Below, piece by piece: positions 37,044-50,100 of a DNA stretch of 64,000 nucleotides. The position numbers and the translations under genes are program-made. Positions within the stretch are counted from its first letter, which is position 1. Every line of letters begins with the position of its first letter. The notes under the pieces were generated by a model. It did no database searches. It was given only the letters and a program-made list of their open reading frames with translations, and had not been told where the DNA came from. The stretch comes from Nemopilema nomurai (lineage: Eukaryota > Cnidaria > Scyphozoa > Rhizostomeae > Rhizostomatidae): positions 719,672-783,671 of the forward strand of contig ML133452.1 in the NCBI GenBank assembly GCA_003864495.1. Reading direction: 5' to 3'.

Positions 37044-40000
37044 GACTGTTCTGTTGATCGATTATAAATGCGTGAAGGTTTTCCTTCAATGAACAGTAGT
37101 GGCTCCTACAGTGAGATTCAGGAAGTGTTCGTTTCACTTGCAAAAATCAACCATTGAAGCCAGGTTTTGGAGAATTGCACAGGTCATGCTGCGTCACTAA
37201 TAGCATATATACTTTGAGGTCATTGCTGGTTGAAAGAAGCTTCCCAAAAGCCCATCAGGTTAACACCCAAACATATTCTGATTGATGCCGATAGATGCGC
37301 CATTTGCATAAAGACTCTCTTCCACTTTCCAGGATTCCGAAGCACACCAGTGCAATTCAAACTCGAGATAAGACGGGGGTACACAGGAAAAGTCGGACAG
37401 TGCGCGATATTTCGCACAACAAAACAACTCACGGTTTTCCGTTTATCTATTTTATCGCTTTTACTAAAAAGTCACCTGTCATGAATTATTTATAACACCG
37501 GCACAACGAAATTTCTCCAAGGAGAAAAAGATTTTGTAAGCGCGTCCTCTAGTATGTATATATCATCTGTACTTTGGCCTCAAGCACATTCGGGTCTTCA
37601 AATGAGATTTTTTTACCATATAGCACCACCCCCCTGGGGGGGCTCAACAACACAACCGAATGTGAAATATTTAGCATTAACTCTTTCAGCTCGATGCCTT
37701 TAATGCATTTAATTTTGAAACTGATTGTACCTGAGGATTTTATTGAAGTCAGAGGAGGTAGTGGTGAAAGACAATGGTATTGCTAAAAAGTTATGAATTC
37801 TTAATGTTAGCAATTAAAATTGTGAATTGAATTTTCAAGAAGTTGTTTTATGCAAAACTGTTTCAAAGGCTTCAAAGAGCACTACCGATAAATCTAAACT
37901 TGTTTATTGTAGAAGAATCCTTTCAGAAATGAGTATGACTCTCTCGCATTCTTTATGAGCAAGAAATACTGATATCAGCAATATTTACATGGAGCTGAGT
38001 TATAATTAGATCATTGGGTTTATCTAGAGGGTTTGAAAGAACTCTGATTGCCCTAGGCATAACCTAGGCATTAATTGCGTTCTACGTTTGTCCATCGCAT
38101 GTGACTATACTATAATTATTCTACCTCCTGGGATTTGTTAGGGATTATAGATTTTGAAATTGCATAACGTAAAGGACTCCTTTTCTGCTCAATGTTGAAG
38201 GAGAGTTAAAGAGAGAAAATTAAAGAAATCCACGAGACTGTGATATAAGTCAATCACCCCACAAAATTAATCTTCTACATTCCATTCAGAGATTGTATGT
38301 CCTATCTCCCATTCTTCAAGTACTAAATACTTGCTATCAACCAGCCCCCTCTCTTTGTCCTCACCTTTCCTTTTGATAGCATCCCTTTTATGTTCTTCTT
38401 TCCACTCTACATTCAGTGGCAATCCTCTGCCCTCCTCCCACCTTTCCCACTAGAAACTCTCTTTCACATGGCCCCCCTTTCATCCCAGCTTTTCTAAAAC
38501 TCTGTGAATTCTCTGTTAAGTGACAGTCGTTCTTGACTAAATAATTTCAGTCTAAAAGATTGGTATCATATGGCACTTCAACGTTATATATTTTGACATC
38601 TAAAAAATACTGGCGGTAATTCTTTAGCAATAATTGCGCATTTACCGACTGTTGACACATTGTTGTGTGCGTAGTGTGTTTTCCATACAGTATGAGGACA
38701 GTCCTTAAGGTTTCTCAGGGTGATTACAAAAAAAAATTGATGTTAGCTCCGATAGTAATCGCTCAGAACTACAGTCTCTCATGTTATGTTTGAACTCGTG
38801 GAAGTCGACAGGAAAGGCTTGAACGTTAAGCAAGGACTAATGATTATTTGCTAATCGATAAAGCTTCAAATAGCTATGTCAACAATGTTGAGAAAAGCAA
38901 GTCCAGAACTGATAAGAGGTTTCATTACCAGCATTCAATTCTTTGACTCAAGCCCATTCATTGCCATTTACTTGCTTTCTTGTCATTTCTCAGATGTCCA
39001 GTACTTTTCAGATAGGCATTGACCACTACAACCAACTATAGAGCCGTGAAACAGTGGAAGTCAGAAGAAACTGGCAAACATTATCATCTTGTTCTACTTA
39101 ATTTATTCTTGATTTACCGTAGTTTACCAAATGTTTTCTTTGGTACAGTGGAAGGTTGCGGGAGGCAGAAGCTAGACTAGCACCTTTTTTGATACATTCT
39201 TTAGAGCATTGCCCCTATGAATGCGTGCTATTTTCTCCAATTGCAGTTAATTTCATAGAGCGTCCCCATCTTCAAACTCTGAAAAATTCTTGATGCCCCC
39301 ATAATCAACAGCCATCTTTCAAACTTCCCTGAATTTGCCCCTACTTCGGTATTGATTAACATAGGTTATTCGGATGAAAATTAGAACCCCGTATGTGTGT
39401 TGAACGAACAAGCTTTTAAGCACATGATGCTACCAATGCGTTTGCGCTGAGGTTGCTTCGTTTCAGTCAACTTCTAGATTATTGAATCTCCATTTGAACA
39501 GGAGGCAGCTGCTAAAACATCCCCTGAGCTGTGGTAAATTGTTGTTGAAAACTAATGCCTCATCAAAAGAGCTGGGCATGACTTTTAGTGGCGAACAAGG
39601 TATCTAGGTGTTCAATACGCAATCAATACGCGATCGATAATCGATGCACAACTGTTTCCGACCGTAAAATGGCCACGAGGATGATTCTTTCAAAGTATTT
39701 TCCTTTGCGTTTATGGTACTTTGGCTTTAATTTGGTACATTAAAAACATTGCATCCAACACATAGGATTTCTTAGCCCCAGCAACGCTAGAGTAGCAGTG
39801 CTAAACGGCAAGTGTGTATTCTAGCTTCTCTCATATTCAGATATAGCCGTGGTGCTAAGGCAATCATTAAAGGGCTTTAAGTATACATAAGAGTACCTGA
39901 GCAGCGGGCTTCAATGAGCCTGAAATAAGCCTTCCTTTAGTAATAAAAGTCTGCGCCTTCTCTTTGCGGGGCAAACAATGCTTACCATCATTCGCCCCAA

Positions 40001-40577
40001 CTACATTTTGACAATATGGAAAGTCAATGCACGGTTATGATGATGGTGCGATCATACAGTAATTATCAAATCAAGGAAGAAAAAATAAGAAGAAAAGATA
40101 GCTATAAACACTTAACAAAGTTTCAAGTGATAATTGCCCTAATGACTGTAGTTCCTCTACTACGCTCTGAACTATGTAAAATACTTTGCCTCTGTCACTT
40201 TTCGGGAGAAGATGGCAATATTTCGACGTCGAAAGAAATGGCGTTGAAAGTTGCCTGAATAAACTATATTCCTGATTTAAGGTATGGCCTAATATTTCTT
40301 TGATAAATCTTTTGATAAAATTTGTGCACAAGGAAGCAAACTCGTGTCATTAATTCTAGCCTGCGTGTTCGAACCCGCATTCGTGCTTGATTCATGAAAG
40401 TGCTACTAACGCAAGAGCCTTCTAGTTTGGTCCATGTTCTACTACGCTCATTAAAATCAATAGTTGAAAGCCAGAAAACAACATTCCTTAGGGTATTATA
40501 CAGTTCTAGTCCATTATCATCAACATGGGTTGTAGTTAGAAAGAAACGCAGATAGAAATATACCCCTAAAGCTCTAC

Positions 40578-40880
40578 CTAAAAGGAAGATAGAAAGCTAC
40601 TTTAGAGTAGTTGGAAAGTAGTTACTTTAGAGGAAGCTAGAAAGTAGCTACTTCAGGGAAGTTAGAAGGTAGCTACTTGAGGGTAAAAGAAAGCGGCTAC
40701 TTAAGGACAGCTGGAAAGTAGCTAGGTAAGGGTAGTTGGAGTGTAGCGCTAGAAAATTGCTACTCAAGGGAAATTGAAAAATAGCTTTTTAAGAGTAAAT
40801 AGGAAATATCTATTTAAGGGAAGTTTGAAAGCAGCTATGTAAGGGTAGATAGAAAGTAACTAAAGGGTAGGTGAAAACTA
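40578..40880. repeat. Degenerate ~31-bp minisatellite (AGAAAGTAGCTACTTAAGGG type)
   Basis: About ten diverged head-to-tail units, each built on GGAAAGTAGCTACTTNAGGG, span 300 bases between RICTOR and KDM4. Unit divergence is high, so the array is old. Confidence 0.8.
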
Positions 40881-42651
40881 GCTGAAGGTCGATAATATCT
40901 CCAATCCGGGTTGACGTCATCGATTTTGTATCTTGCTATCTACGGATCCTTCACAAAATGGACTCCAGAATTGAAATGTTTATCCATAAATTAGTTTATA
41001 TTGAAAACTCATGTTGTTTGGACGGTTCGGTCGTGAGTTATTTTGTTTTGAATTTAGATTTCATCTGCGTGTACGAACGCTCAATGCAGGGTAGTTTTGA
41101 CCATCCTCATTGCAGATACGGAGGCAAAGTGACGAAAAGAAAGAGCAGATGCGCAACTTCTATTTTTATTATGAGTCGCTTAAGAAAAAGTACGTAAACA
41201 AATCAAATTAAGTTGACTTTCTTCGTTCTCCTTATTCTATTTTGATAATATAGATGATTTCGGAACACAATTTTCCTGAAAAAAACTTCATATTGAAAAT
41301 TTCCAAAGTTTCAAAATACTGAAAAATTTATTTTAAAAGATCTTCTGAGCTTTATCAAACCATGTAATTATGTGATCACATGTCCTGTTCAAGAAGTATT
41401 GCACTTGAGTAAAATCACCTCCATCGATCGCAGGTATCGGTGCTAGACAAATTCTTAGGCCCATTTATACCAAAGCTGTACTCGCGAATGAAAAGTAACA
41501 TCTTTTTCATTATTTTGATTCTTCATTTCTGTCATCATTTCTCGCATAAACTTGCTAGATCCTTCGCTCGCACCAGACTTCTGTTTTGCCAACTTGCCTT
41601 GTACGTTCAGTTTGAGTGTTCCCGCCTGATAGTCGAAAGACTGCCGTCAATCAAAGACGAGAACAATGACACGCTCAATCCAGTCTTCCCAGATTCACAT
41701 CCCTACCGCAGAGGCTATCAAGGGGTAAAACGGGAAGTTCCGTCAAATTCATCGAGGCGGAAAACTGTTTCAAAGAGCTGAACAGAACAGGTATAAAAAT
41801 TATTCTGAGTTCCGAGATCGAGACAATAAAATTTTACTCTAAAAGTACCTATTGATGGCGAGAAGTAGCAAGTTTTACAAAAGCCTATTTTTGCCTTTTC
41901 CAACTTAAAGCCGTCATCCGAAAATTTAGCCACGATGCATGCAGAACGAGAAAATTCATGAGAAAAGCGAAACTAGTTTTTACCTTTCGCCAAGTGAAAT
42001 TGTTCCAGGTGAAAATAGCATGAATTGCAGGGTTTTCATAGTATGCCTATGCAAAAAGGCGTCCAAAGTCAAAAAGTAGTTTTTGAGATCAATTTTGACA
42101 GCTATGGGGGTCTCTATCTTATCCGAATTAGCATTTTCCAGGTGCACCAACTTTGTTGCTAGCACCATAAAGTAAACATTTCGCTCATGATATGAGATAA
42201 AGCGGCTGCGTCAGTTTTTGGAAGTCTCTGACTACACCCCCGTCTAAAACGACCAAGTCAGTACCTTGAAGAATCCATTCAAAGGTGTCAATCAACACAA
42301 CAAGTACACATACACCAGAGGCGACTCATTTGACGCTCTCTGAGGTCATTAGAAATTTGCTTGATAATTTTGAAAAGATATATCTTCGGCCTGTTTACCA
42401 CATTGCGTCAAGGCATATTTCAAAATGTGTCCTTGTAGGGCATTTGCCAAAGGATTTGCGCCAGCAAAAATAATTGCATAGCTTATGGGGTCGGTTGGCC
42501 TTGTCAAACACATAGGGATGCCAGTATCGTGTGCGACTCAAAACAAAATGGAAACGAGCAAATGCAGTTTTGAAGATGAAGTGTGACAAAGCTTGGCCCA
42601 TTGATCAGTGGCTAGGCCATGCCAACTGACACAGAATCGAGGCTGCTACTA

Positions 42652-42704
42652 CTTGAGGTACCATGCTACCGGGACCTTGTACTCCATGAGGTACCATGCT
42701 ATCA
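42652..42704. repeat. Short direct repeat GAGGTACCATGCTA
   Basis: The 14-mer occurs twice, about 35 bases apart. The first copy follows CTACTT and the second follows CTCCAT. It contains a KpnI-type palindrome, GGTACC. No function is visible. Confidence 0.6.
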
Positions 42705-43159
42705 GTCGCTTAATACTGCTGTGATTGACAATAAGGCAAGTAGGGGCTGGCTTTTCTTTCGAAGGGTGCGGCAAATTGCGGGTTCTTTTATCAACAGACA
42801 GGTTTGGGGTAAATGTACGAGAACACCATTAAAAAAGTCTAGATCAAGATAAACATTTTTTCAACATTTCAATAAAACGTGATAAATATCTCACGGAAAG
42901 CATGTTTACATCTGTAATAAAAATCTTCTTTAGATAGACAGCATCAAAATGCAACAAGAAAATTAATTTAGATTACAATAAGCCAATTTTTAGAAATTTA
43001 GTGACAAAAATAAATTTAACCGTAAAACACTTTACTGCAAGTAAATCTGATGCGTTGATACATAAGCTGGACACTCGAAAACGGCCAAGCTTCAAGCTAG
43101 CTAACATAAGGGGGGCCTAGGGCTGATATAGGGGTTGGGGAAGATCACAATTCTACTCA

Positions 43160-43262
43160 AAAAAGGAAAGAGCCTGGCTTTGATAGGGGTTCAAAAAAGG
43201 AAAGAGCCTGGCTTTGATAGGGGGTTCAAAACAGGAAAGAGCCTGGCTTTGATAGGGGTTCA
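43160..43262. repeat. ~34-bp tandem repeat, three near-identical copies
   Basis: The unit GGAAAGAGCCTGGCTTTGAT followed by AGGGGTTC and an A-rich spacer occurs three times (43160-43192, 43193-43227, 43228-43262). The copies differ only by an extra G in the second and by the A-rich spacers. It lies about 0.8 kb past the KDM4 stop, possibly in or near its 3' UTR. The high identity suggests recent expansion. Confidence 0.9.
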
Positions 43263-44041
43263 AGTTCTCTTAGCTATTTTTGTTCAAGAAAATAATGATA
43301 AATATTCAGCTTCACAAAAATGAGCCTTTGTGTATTTGGGAACATAAATTGCTTACGGGATGGTAACTTAATTATACATCAAGAAAGGACGAGACGCGTT
43401 ACACAAGCAACAACACTCGAGGGCGGTTCTGGATTGTGCAAAGGGGCGGATTGGCGTTGAAACATGAAAAGGTACATGAACACAATTCAAAAGGCCGCAG
43501 GTCCAACCGTAATCCAACTGCAGAGAAACTGAACCAAAAACACGGCAAAATCATAAATATCGAAATCAAACTTTAAGATAAATAAGGTGTTCAAATGTCA
43601 ACATAAATTTGAACTGAAAAAACATGTGCGTGTGTGTGACATAAAGTGAATTATTGAAGTTTGCAAGGAAATTAACAAAACACAACTATTTACATGAAAC
43701 AAACGAACGAAATTGAAAATAGCTCAAAGCGTGTAAAATTTACTTATTTGGTGACTTTTTAAAAAGATGAAATTGGAAAATTATCAATCAGTGATTTACC
43801 TTCAACAGCAGATCGAGAGATCTATGGAAAAGCTTTGCATAACACAAAAGCGATTGCGAATAAAAATAAGAACCATTGGTAACAACGTACAAAAATAATA
43901 CAAAATAACGGACGCAACTCGAATAAACCTCTGATTGACTTACGCCTAGGTCGAACAAACGAATACAAACAAGATCGATTTGCAAGAAACAAAGTTTGAA
44001 GGACTTACAAAATGGTATTGACAGTATAATATATAAAGCAT

Positions 44042-44149
44042 CTAGACTAACTTTGTCGTCTTCTTCTGATCTGTCTTTGACTTTCGTGAAGGTGACTCCT
44101 TCATGTTTGGTGCTTGCCAATGTAGATTGGCCGTTTCTGTTGCACACGA
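44042..44149 (-). CDS. KDM4: KDM4 exon 21: short lysine-rich C-terminal tail
   Basis: It follows the Tudor exon in phase 0 from a TATTACAG acceptor and runs 35 codons to a TAG at 44044-44042, ending [11 protein letters not shown]. The Lys/Ser/Thr-rich sequence ([13 protein letters not shown]) resembles a nuclear localisation segment. A longer overlapping frame (43788-44147, ending LLLKVNH) is out of phase with exon 20 and is not used. Confidence 0.85.
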   Translation of the reverse strand, partial: SCATETANLHWQAPNMKESPSRKSKTDQKKTTKLV

Positions 44150-47100
44150 CTGTAATAGAAAGAGGACAGAGGTCACAAGCATGCTACCTTAAGAAGCAGT
44201 GAAGTACCACTGAACATTGCGAGTAAGTTGTACGGAAAGAGACAAATGGTGTCAACCTGCATATTCAGTGGGTTGAAGTCACTTGGAGAAGAGGCAAGAA
44301 ATTACATGCAGATTTTCACAAACCACGTGCGATCAATGTTGACAAACATCAACCTGTCATGAATAAAGCCTCTTTCAATGCACAATTGACGTAGCAAGAT
44401 GCTTTAATGCCATCAGATTATGAAAAGCTAGTCACATAAAAAGCGTTGAGTAGTCATCAATGTTTAAGATAGAGCTTGGTCGTCTGTTTTTTCTTTAGTT
44501 CTCGTTCATCATTAGGTTGTTGGTATAATCAACTGATTTCATTCTGCATCTCATTCTGATTTCATTCTGAGGCTCGTGATAAGAGCTTTGCAGTGCAGAT
44601 TACCAGTGCTTGTGTTATTCTCAGCACATAAGACTGGTGCTTACCAATTTGCTTCGAATTTTCTTCGGTAAATCTTCGTCCTCTCGGTAAATGTCACCTC
44701 GTTTTAAAGAAAGCGTGGACCCATCTTCAAAGATCACCTTCAGGTTACAGAAAAAACAACAGGTTAGCTGCCTGTATTAATAAAAAATATGCAAAAAAGC
44801 TTTCTCGGTCAAAATATTTAAACTTCTAAATAGGGCGCGTAAGAAGCAATAATTGAAACAACAAGAGTATATGCGAAACGCTTTTGAATGACCAATCAAA
44901 CCAGACTAAAAATGGATTTAGCAATAATCTGACAACTTCCAAAGATACTTGTAATATTTAGTCTACGATGATACAAAATTACGGCCTACATTCCAAATTT
45001 TAATGGTCAGGTGAGTTTTTCAAGAATTAAGGATGTCTGGCAGAGACCATGCAAAATATTAATCAGCATCGTTGATAAACACTTCAAAAGCAGAAGACTA
45101 GCAGCTGTTTGCAGAATAAGATGAACACGGTTATATGTGACCACATAATTATTTAGACGTTATTGCTTTTGGAAACTGGAAGATTGCTATAATTTCTAAT
45201 ACGGTTGCATCGAGGAGGAAAAGCAAAAAAAGGCCTACCATAAAGTGGTGCTTAACAGTGCCTCAGAAAACAGTGCCGCATTTCTGGGCGTGCCAACAGA
45301 AGATCACTCGATTTAGGACTCACCATTTTAAAAATAATTCAACAGTCAACAGGAAGTTAAAGCCCTCGCAAGGTATATAGGAAATAAGGAAATGAAACAT
45401 TTTCACCTACCTCAAATCTTTGCAGGACCTCGCAACTCTTGATAACAGAAGGGTAAACAACTCCGTCGGTCCATAGGACATCCACCTTTTCTTCGTTAGA
45501 GTAAACTACTCCAGGAGCATAATTCTGGAGATGAAAAGTTCAATAATAAATACACGCTACTATGCTGTGAATGATAGTTTGCGAGCACTGCTTAGGCAAC
45601 TGCCCAGCACTTAATATACCAGATGCACACTCGATACTAGGCTTGTACACCTCTGGCTCTTTAATCTAATCTTGGAAGAAACAGCCCTAAAAGCATCTGT
45701 TTGTGTCACTTTATGTTAGTACTGAGCGAATAATACCAAACTCAGGGAGGAATATTAAGCAAACATTGAGGCAAAGTAATGTGACAAGAAAATGTGACAC
45801 ACATTGGATCCGAAACTCCATGCATATTTAAGAGCAAATACGTTGCAATCTTCATATACTATTTTACATGTAGAAAAAGAGGGTGGTTGAAAAAACTCCA
45901 GTAGAGAAAATTAGCATTCATTGCCTCCAAATTGTACAAAGAAGCTTAGCTATACTGCTTGAAAGTTTATGACCTTAGTGATGGAAACATTTCACCAGTA
46001 GCCGGGTGTCAAGTGATGGTGAATAGGTTGAAAATGCTATCATACCACAATGTCTTCTGGTGGAAGGTCATGACAGTACGAGCCATCCTCAAAAACAACG
46101 TAATAGAACGTAGTCGAATCAACAGACTCGATTTTGCCCTTGTAGTACCTAGAAGGGTAAACAATCAATGGTTGTATTACGTGACTGGAGTCAATATACA
46201 TTAGGACAAAAGACATTTCAGAAACGAAGCCATTGCAGCTGAGAGATGTTCAATGACCATAGATAAGTGACAGAGGAGAAATGGAATCACCAGATGGTTC
46301 CTTGGCAGCGCGTGTTATAGGGACAGTCAAGGACATGTTCACGGTGACAATAGACAGTCACTGTTTGATGGCAGTCACATTACGCTCATTAAACACATTG
46401 GCATTAATGGTTTTGCATGACAGCTGAAAGCTGAGATGTTATATGGAGACAAACATTAGCAAATAGCAACATACCTTCCGTTTTTGTGCTTGGCATAGAC
46501 CATGTCATCAAACTGGATTTCGGGGAGTATTCGCTTGCCGCTCTGCAGAGAAAAAAGATTTCGTCGTCATTTTTCATCGTCAAAACAGGCAAAATTGACA
46601 CAGAGTAGAGTCGAATACATGGTTTGATTACTTGAACGCTGCTTCACAGGGCAGCTCGATAAAAACAAGCCTCGCAGCCGCTTAAGCACTGACGCATCTC
46701 ACAATAAAACTTAACTAAGAACCCGCAAAGTAGAAACCTCTTTACAAGATACCACAAACTGATATTTTTGAGAATTGGTGTCCTCATCAAAGAAACTTTT
46801 CAGCCTGGCTTTAGGAAGGTTTCTAGATACGAGAATCTCAAATATACAACATACTTAATCATTACTGAACAATTTCACGTGAGGTCCTTTCCAAATACAG
46901 AAATTCATGCAGAAGCATACAAATTTTGTGAACTTACATATTTTATTTACAGTTAATGATGTGCAGCAATGTATTTATAGTATACTCAGTTTTACTCCTG
47001 TTTTTTTAAAAATGATAGCCAACCTTCCCATAACCATATTACAAGAAACCATTCAGCCTCTTTCCTTGATAAATGCCCTTTTAACAAGAAACTAAACAGG

Positions 47101-50100
47101 CTTTTTTTAAAAGAGCTGGCTCTTACTGTATCACTTTGTATAGGGTCAAAATAATTTCTCTAGAATGCCTGCCAAAAAACAAAGACGATTCGACAGGGGG
47201 TCTTCACCGCGCAAAACACCGTTCAGAATATCTTGCGTAAGGCTTCATCTAAAAACACTAACTTGCGCACATGTATTGCAGTGATATTAGACAATAATTA
47301 TGTAACTCTGGACATTTGCATCCAAGAGATGACTGGATAACAGGTGCTGGCACGGCGGTCATCTGTCTTAACCACTCAGCTACCGCAGCTAATGATTTCT
47401 CGACGAATATGGTAAGAACACACAGGCTTTCTAACGAGCCAGCATGCCACTAATATAACCGCTGGAAAATAACTTCTTCTAAAAGGAATTGAAGAAGCCT
47501 TCCTACCCTTATCAGCCTTGCTTTGTCATGCTTGTGGCAATACACCTCAACAGATAACGGCCAGTCCCCAGTGTACAGCGGCAGTCCGTTGTAGAAGCTG
47601 CACGTGACGTGGAAGCTCTGCGCACACTTCCCACTAATGCATTGCACGCATGCTCCGTTGTTGACATCGCTGGTCGTCGACTTGCGGCAATATACACATT
47701 TCTGTGAGGAAATAGAAATATAGTGAACAGCGAAAATCGTAGTTTTTCAGCTCGATACATGAGTCAAAAATCAAACCGCTGAGGTGAAATGTATTGCTTA
47801 TTTTGTCTGCTCTCATAAAGAAAAGGTTTATAGCCCAGCAATCGACTAAGATATAAAAAGTGAGAGATTTACAAAAGATTCAGTTAAGGAATAGTTCAAA
47901 TGAAGAATACTTACCAACTTTGTTCTAGCTAAATTTAGCGATGAAATATCAATGGCGTCTCTTTTCTTTGGATCCAAGAAGAAAACATCGTAGAACGCCA
48001 GCGCGCAGACAATATGCGCCCATCTACAAAAAGAGACCAAAATTTAGAAAATCAAACAAAGTTTCCAATGACAGCATGTGAACATTCAAGATTGGTTTCG
48101 AGGAGAGTGATCAATTATTGTGGGACAGTTCTCAAAAGTCATGAAGAAAAGCTTCTTGTTCTTATAGTCGGACAATGGACAACATTTAGTGCCTATGTCT
48201 ATCATCTCAAATCATTTCACTGCTGGATGACGATCTTCAAACGGCAAAGGCCCAGGTTCACCACAAGACAATGGTACATGACAACATTCAAACAGTGAGA
48301 AAGTGGCAGCTACCTCGATGAAACCAAAGCTGCGTGAGCCCACCTCATCGCAGTAAAATAAATGTACAATACAAATGAATGCATGAATAACTTCATCGAG
48401 CACCCAAACCAAATAACATAGAGTATTATTACGAGAGTCAAAAGCAGGAATACTTAAAACTATATACTTTAAGGTATTCTCGACATATAGATTGTTCAAA
48501 AGCCCTGAATACTGCAAGCATACCTCTTTGATGTTGTTTGCTTAAAAGCACCACCTCGCAGTGGACATAGTTCGCACCTCTGAATAAAATAATGATTAAC
48601 AGTTTTTAATAGGAACAAAATGTGGCTTTCAATGGGAGAGAGGAAAGAAATCATCGCCAAAAAGGTTATTCAACATTCATCATTGGCTCAAGGGCGTTAG
48701 GTTAAGAGAACGCTATATACACAAGTTACTGGATAAAATATCTCATGCTCAAGACATCTTCCTGAGTAGAAAAGCATTGAAATCTAGAGCTGATCGATTG
48801 ATACTTATTTTGTTATTTTGTTAGTTTCCATTTTTTAATGTAATTTGCTTTGTAGCTTTGTTGCAATTATTTATTACAATTGCATTTGTCTGTCGTGGAA
48901 TTTTGAAATAAAATGAAACGAAAAAAATGAAAATAGGCAAATCTGACACATCGTGGAAATGTTTGCTTCTAACAGCACATTGTCGGAACAGCGTAAAGCC
49001 CATCCATCGAGCCATCATATGCAAACACCACGAGGTTGTGTATGCCTCAAGTCATGACCAAAATCAAAGAAAACACAAACATTGAAAGACGAAGCATTAC
49101 CACTGGCTTGATTCCGGGTATACCAATGGGCGTCGGCTGACATCGGCTACAATACCACTGCGACAGATCCAATGGAACATTTTCTGGCAGACCATAACAA
49201 CCTGTTTGGAGAAGGAGCGAGGAATAATATACATCGAGGTAGAACAAAAAGGTAATCTAGCTTCTTTAAAGGTAAATTCTGAATCTTGAGTCTTATTTAA
49301 TCCTTAATGTATTGAGGTCCAAAATTGTCAAAATTATCAAATCCAGAATCAGAGATCTTCACAATCATCTGATCCAAAATTGCCACTGTATTCCATTTTA
49401 ATACTGCGTTGGTGATATTCATTGGAAGATGACGAATGGCACTGTTGATCACTAACTTCATATTTTTACATAATCTTAATTTATAAAACTCAATCTCAAT
49501 CATCTTCCAAATGGAGCGTAATCTATGACATGTCCACGACATTTTCAATAGTCGAAAACATTCATTTGGGAAAGATGTGAAATCTGGTTGTTATTTGAAT
49601 ATTAATAGCTTTGGAAAAACAAATCCAAATTTGCAAACAAGCAATGCATTCTCAGCTAACAGCGTCATTCTCCTTCATAACTACCAGTTCTGGGAAGAAA
49701 ATAACCTGTTCTAGACACAAATTACAGAACTCTGCTACAAATCAACGTTACCCCCTGCCTCTAGGACACATTTATCAAAATCTCCTCGTTCAAATTTTTC
49801 TATAAATCTAGGTTGTGACTTATATATTTGAAAGAATCAAAAATTGGAAATCAATTAAAATGCTCTGTGTTACAATGCCGACTATCTTCCCAATGACGTA
49901 GTTAGATTTGAGAAATTTTGCAAAATTCAAGCGTAAAAATGCAATTTTGTCGTAAATAATTTGATTAAATCGATTTTTCACAGCATTTGGATCTAGAATG
50001 GTCGAAGGTCAAATTCTGATAAAAAATGGATGATATTCACGAAAATAATCTTTGCCGCCTTCTTGTCCAGATAACACCGAACGTACATTTTCGTCCTACC

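Larger units (their letters stand above)
37044..44041. other. Intergenic region between RICTOR (5' end) and KDM4 (3' end)
   Basis: Seven kilobases with no recognisable exon on either strand. It should contain the RICTOR promoter at its left side and the KDM4 3' UTR at its right side, but neither a core promoter motif nor a clear AATAAA could be assigned. Contents seen: a G/C palindrome-like run at 37628-37641, a ~31-bp minisatellite at 40578-40880, a duplicated GAGGTACCATGCTA at about 42655-42704 and a ~34-bp array at 43160-43262. ORFs at 37230-37484, 40958-41197 and 41440-41781 (plus) have no recognisable product. Confidence 0.5.

Noticed and set aside
40355..40385. GTTCGAACCC resembling a tRNA B box
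   Set aside because: No A box or pairing acceptor stem was found at a suitable distance on either strand.
43788..44147. Alternative longer KDM4 C-terminus (frame ending LLLKVNH)
   Set aside because: It is out of phase with the preceding Tudor exon. The phase-0 frame ends cleanly at 44042.
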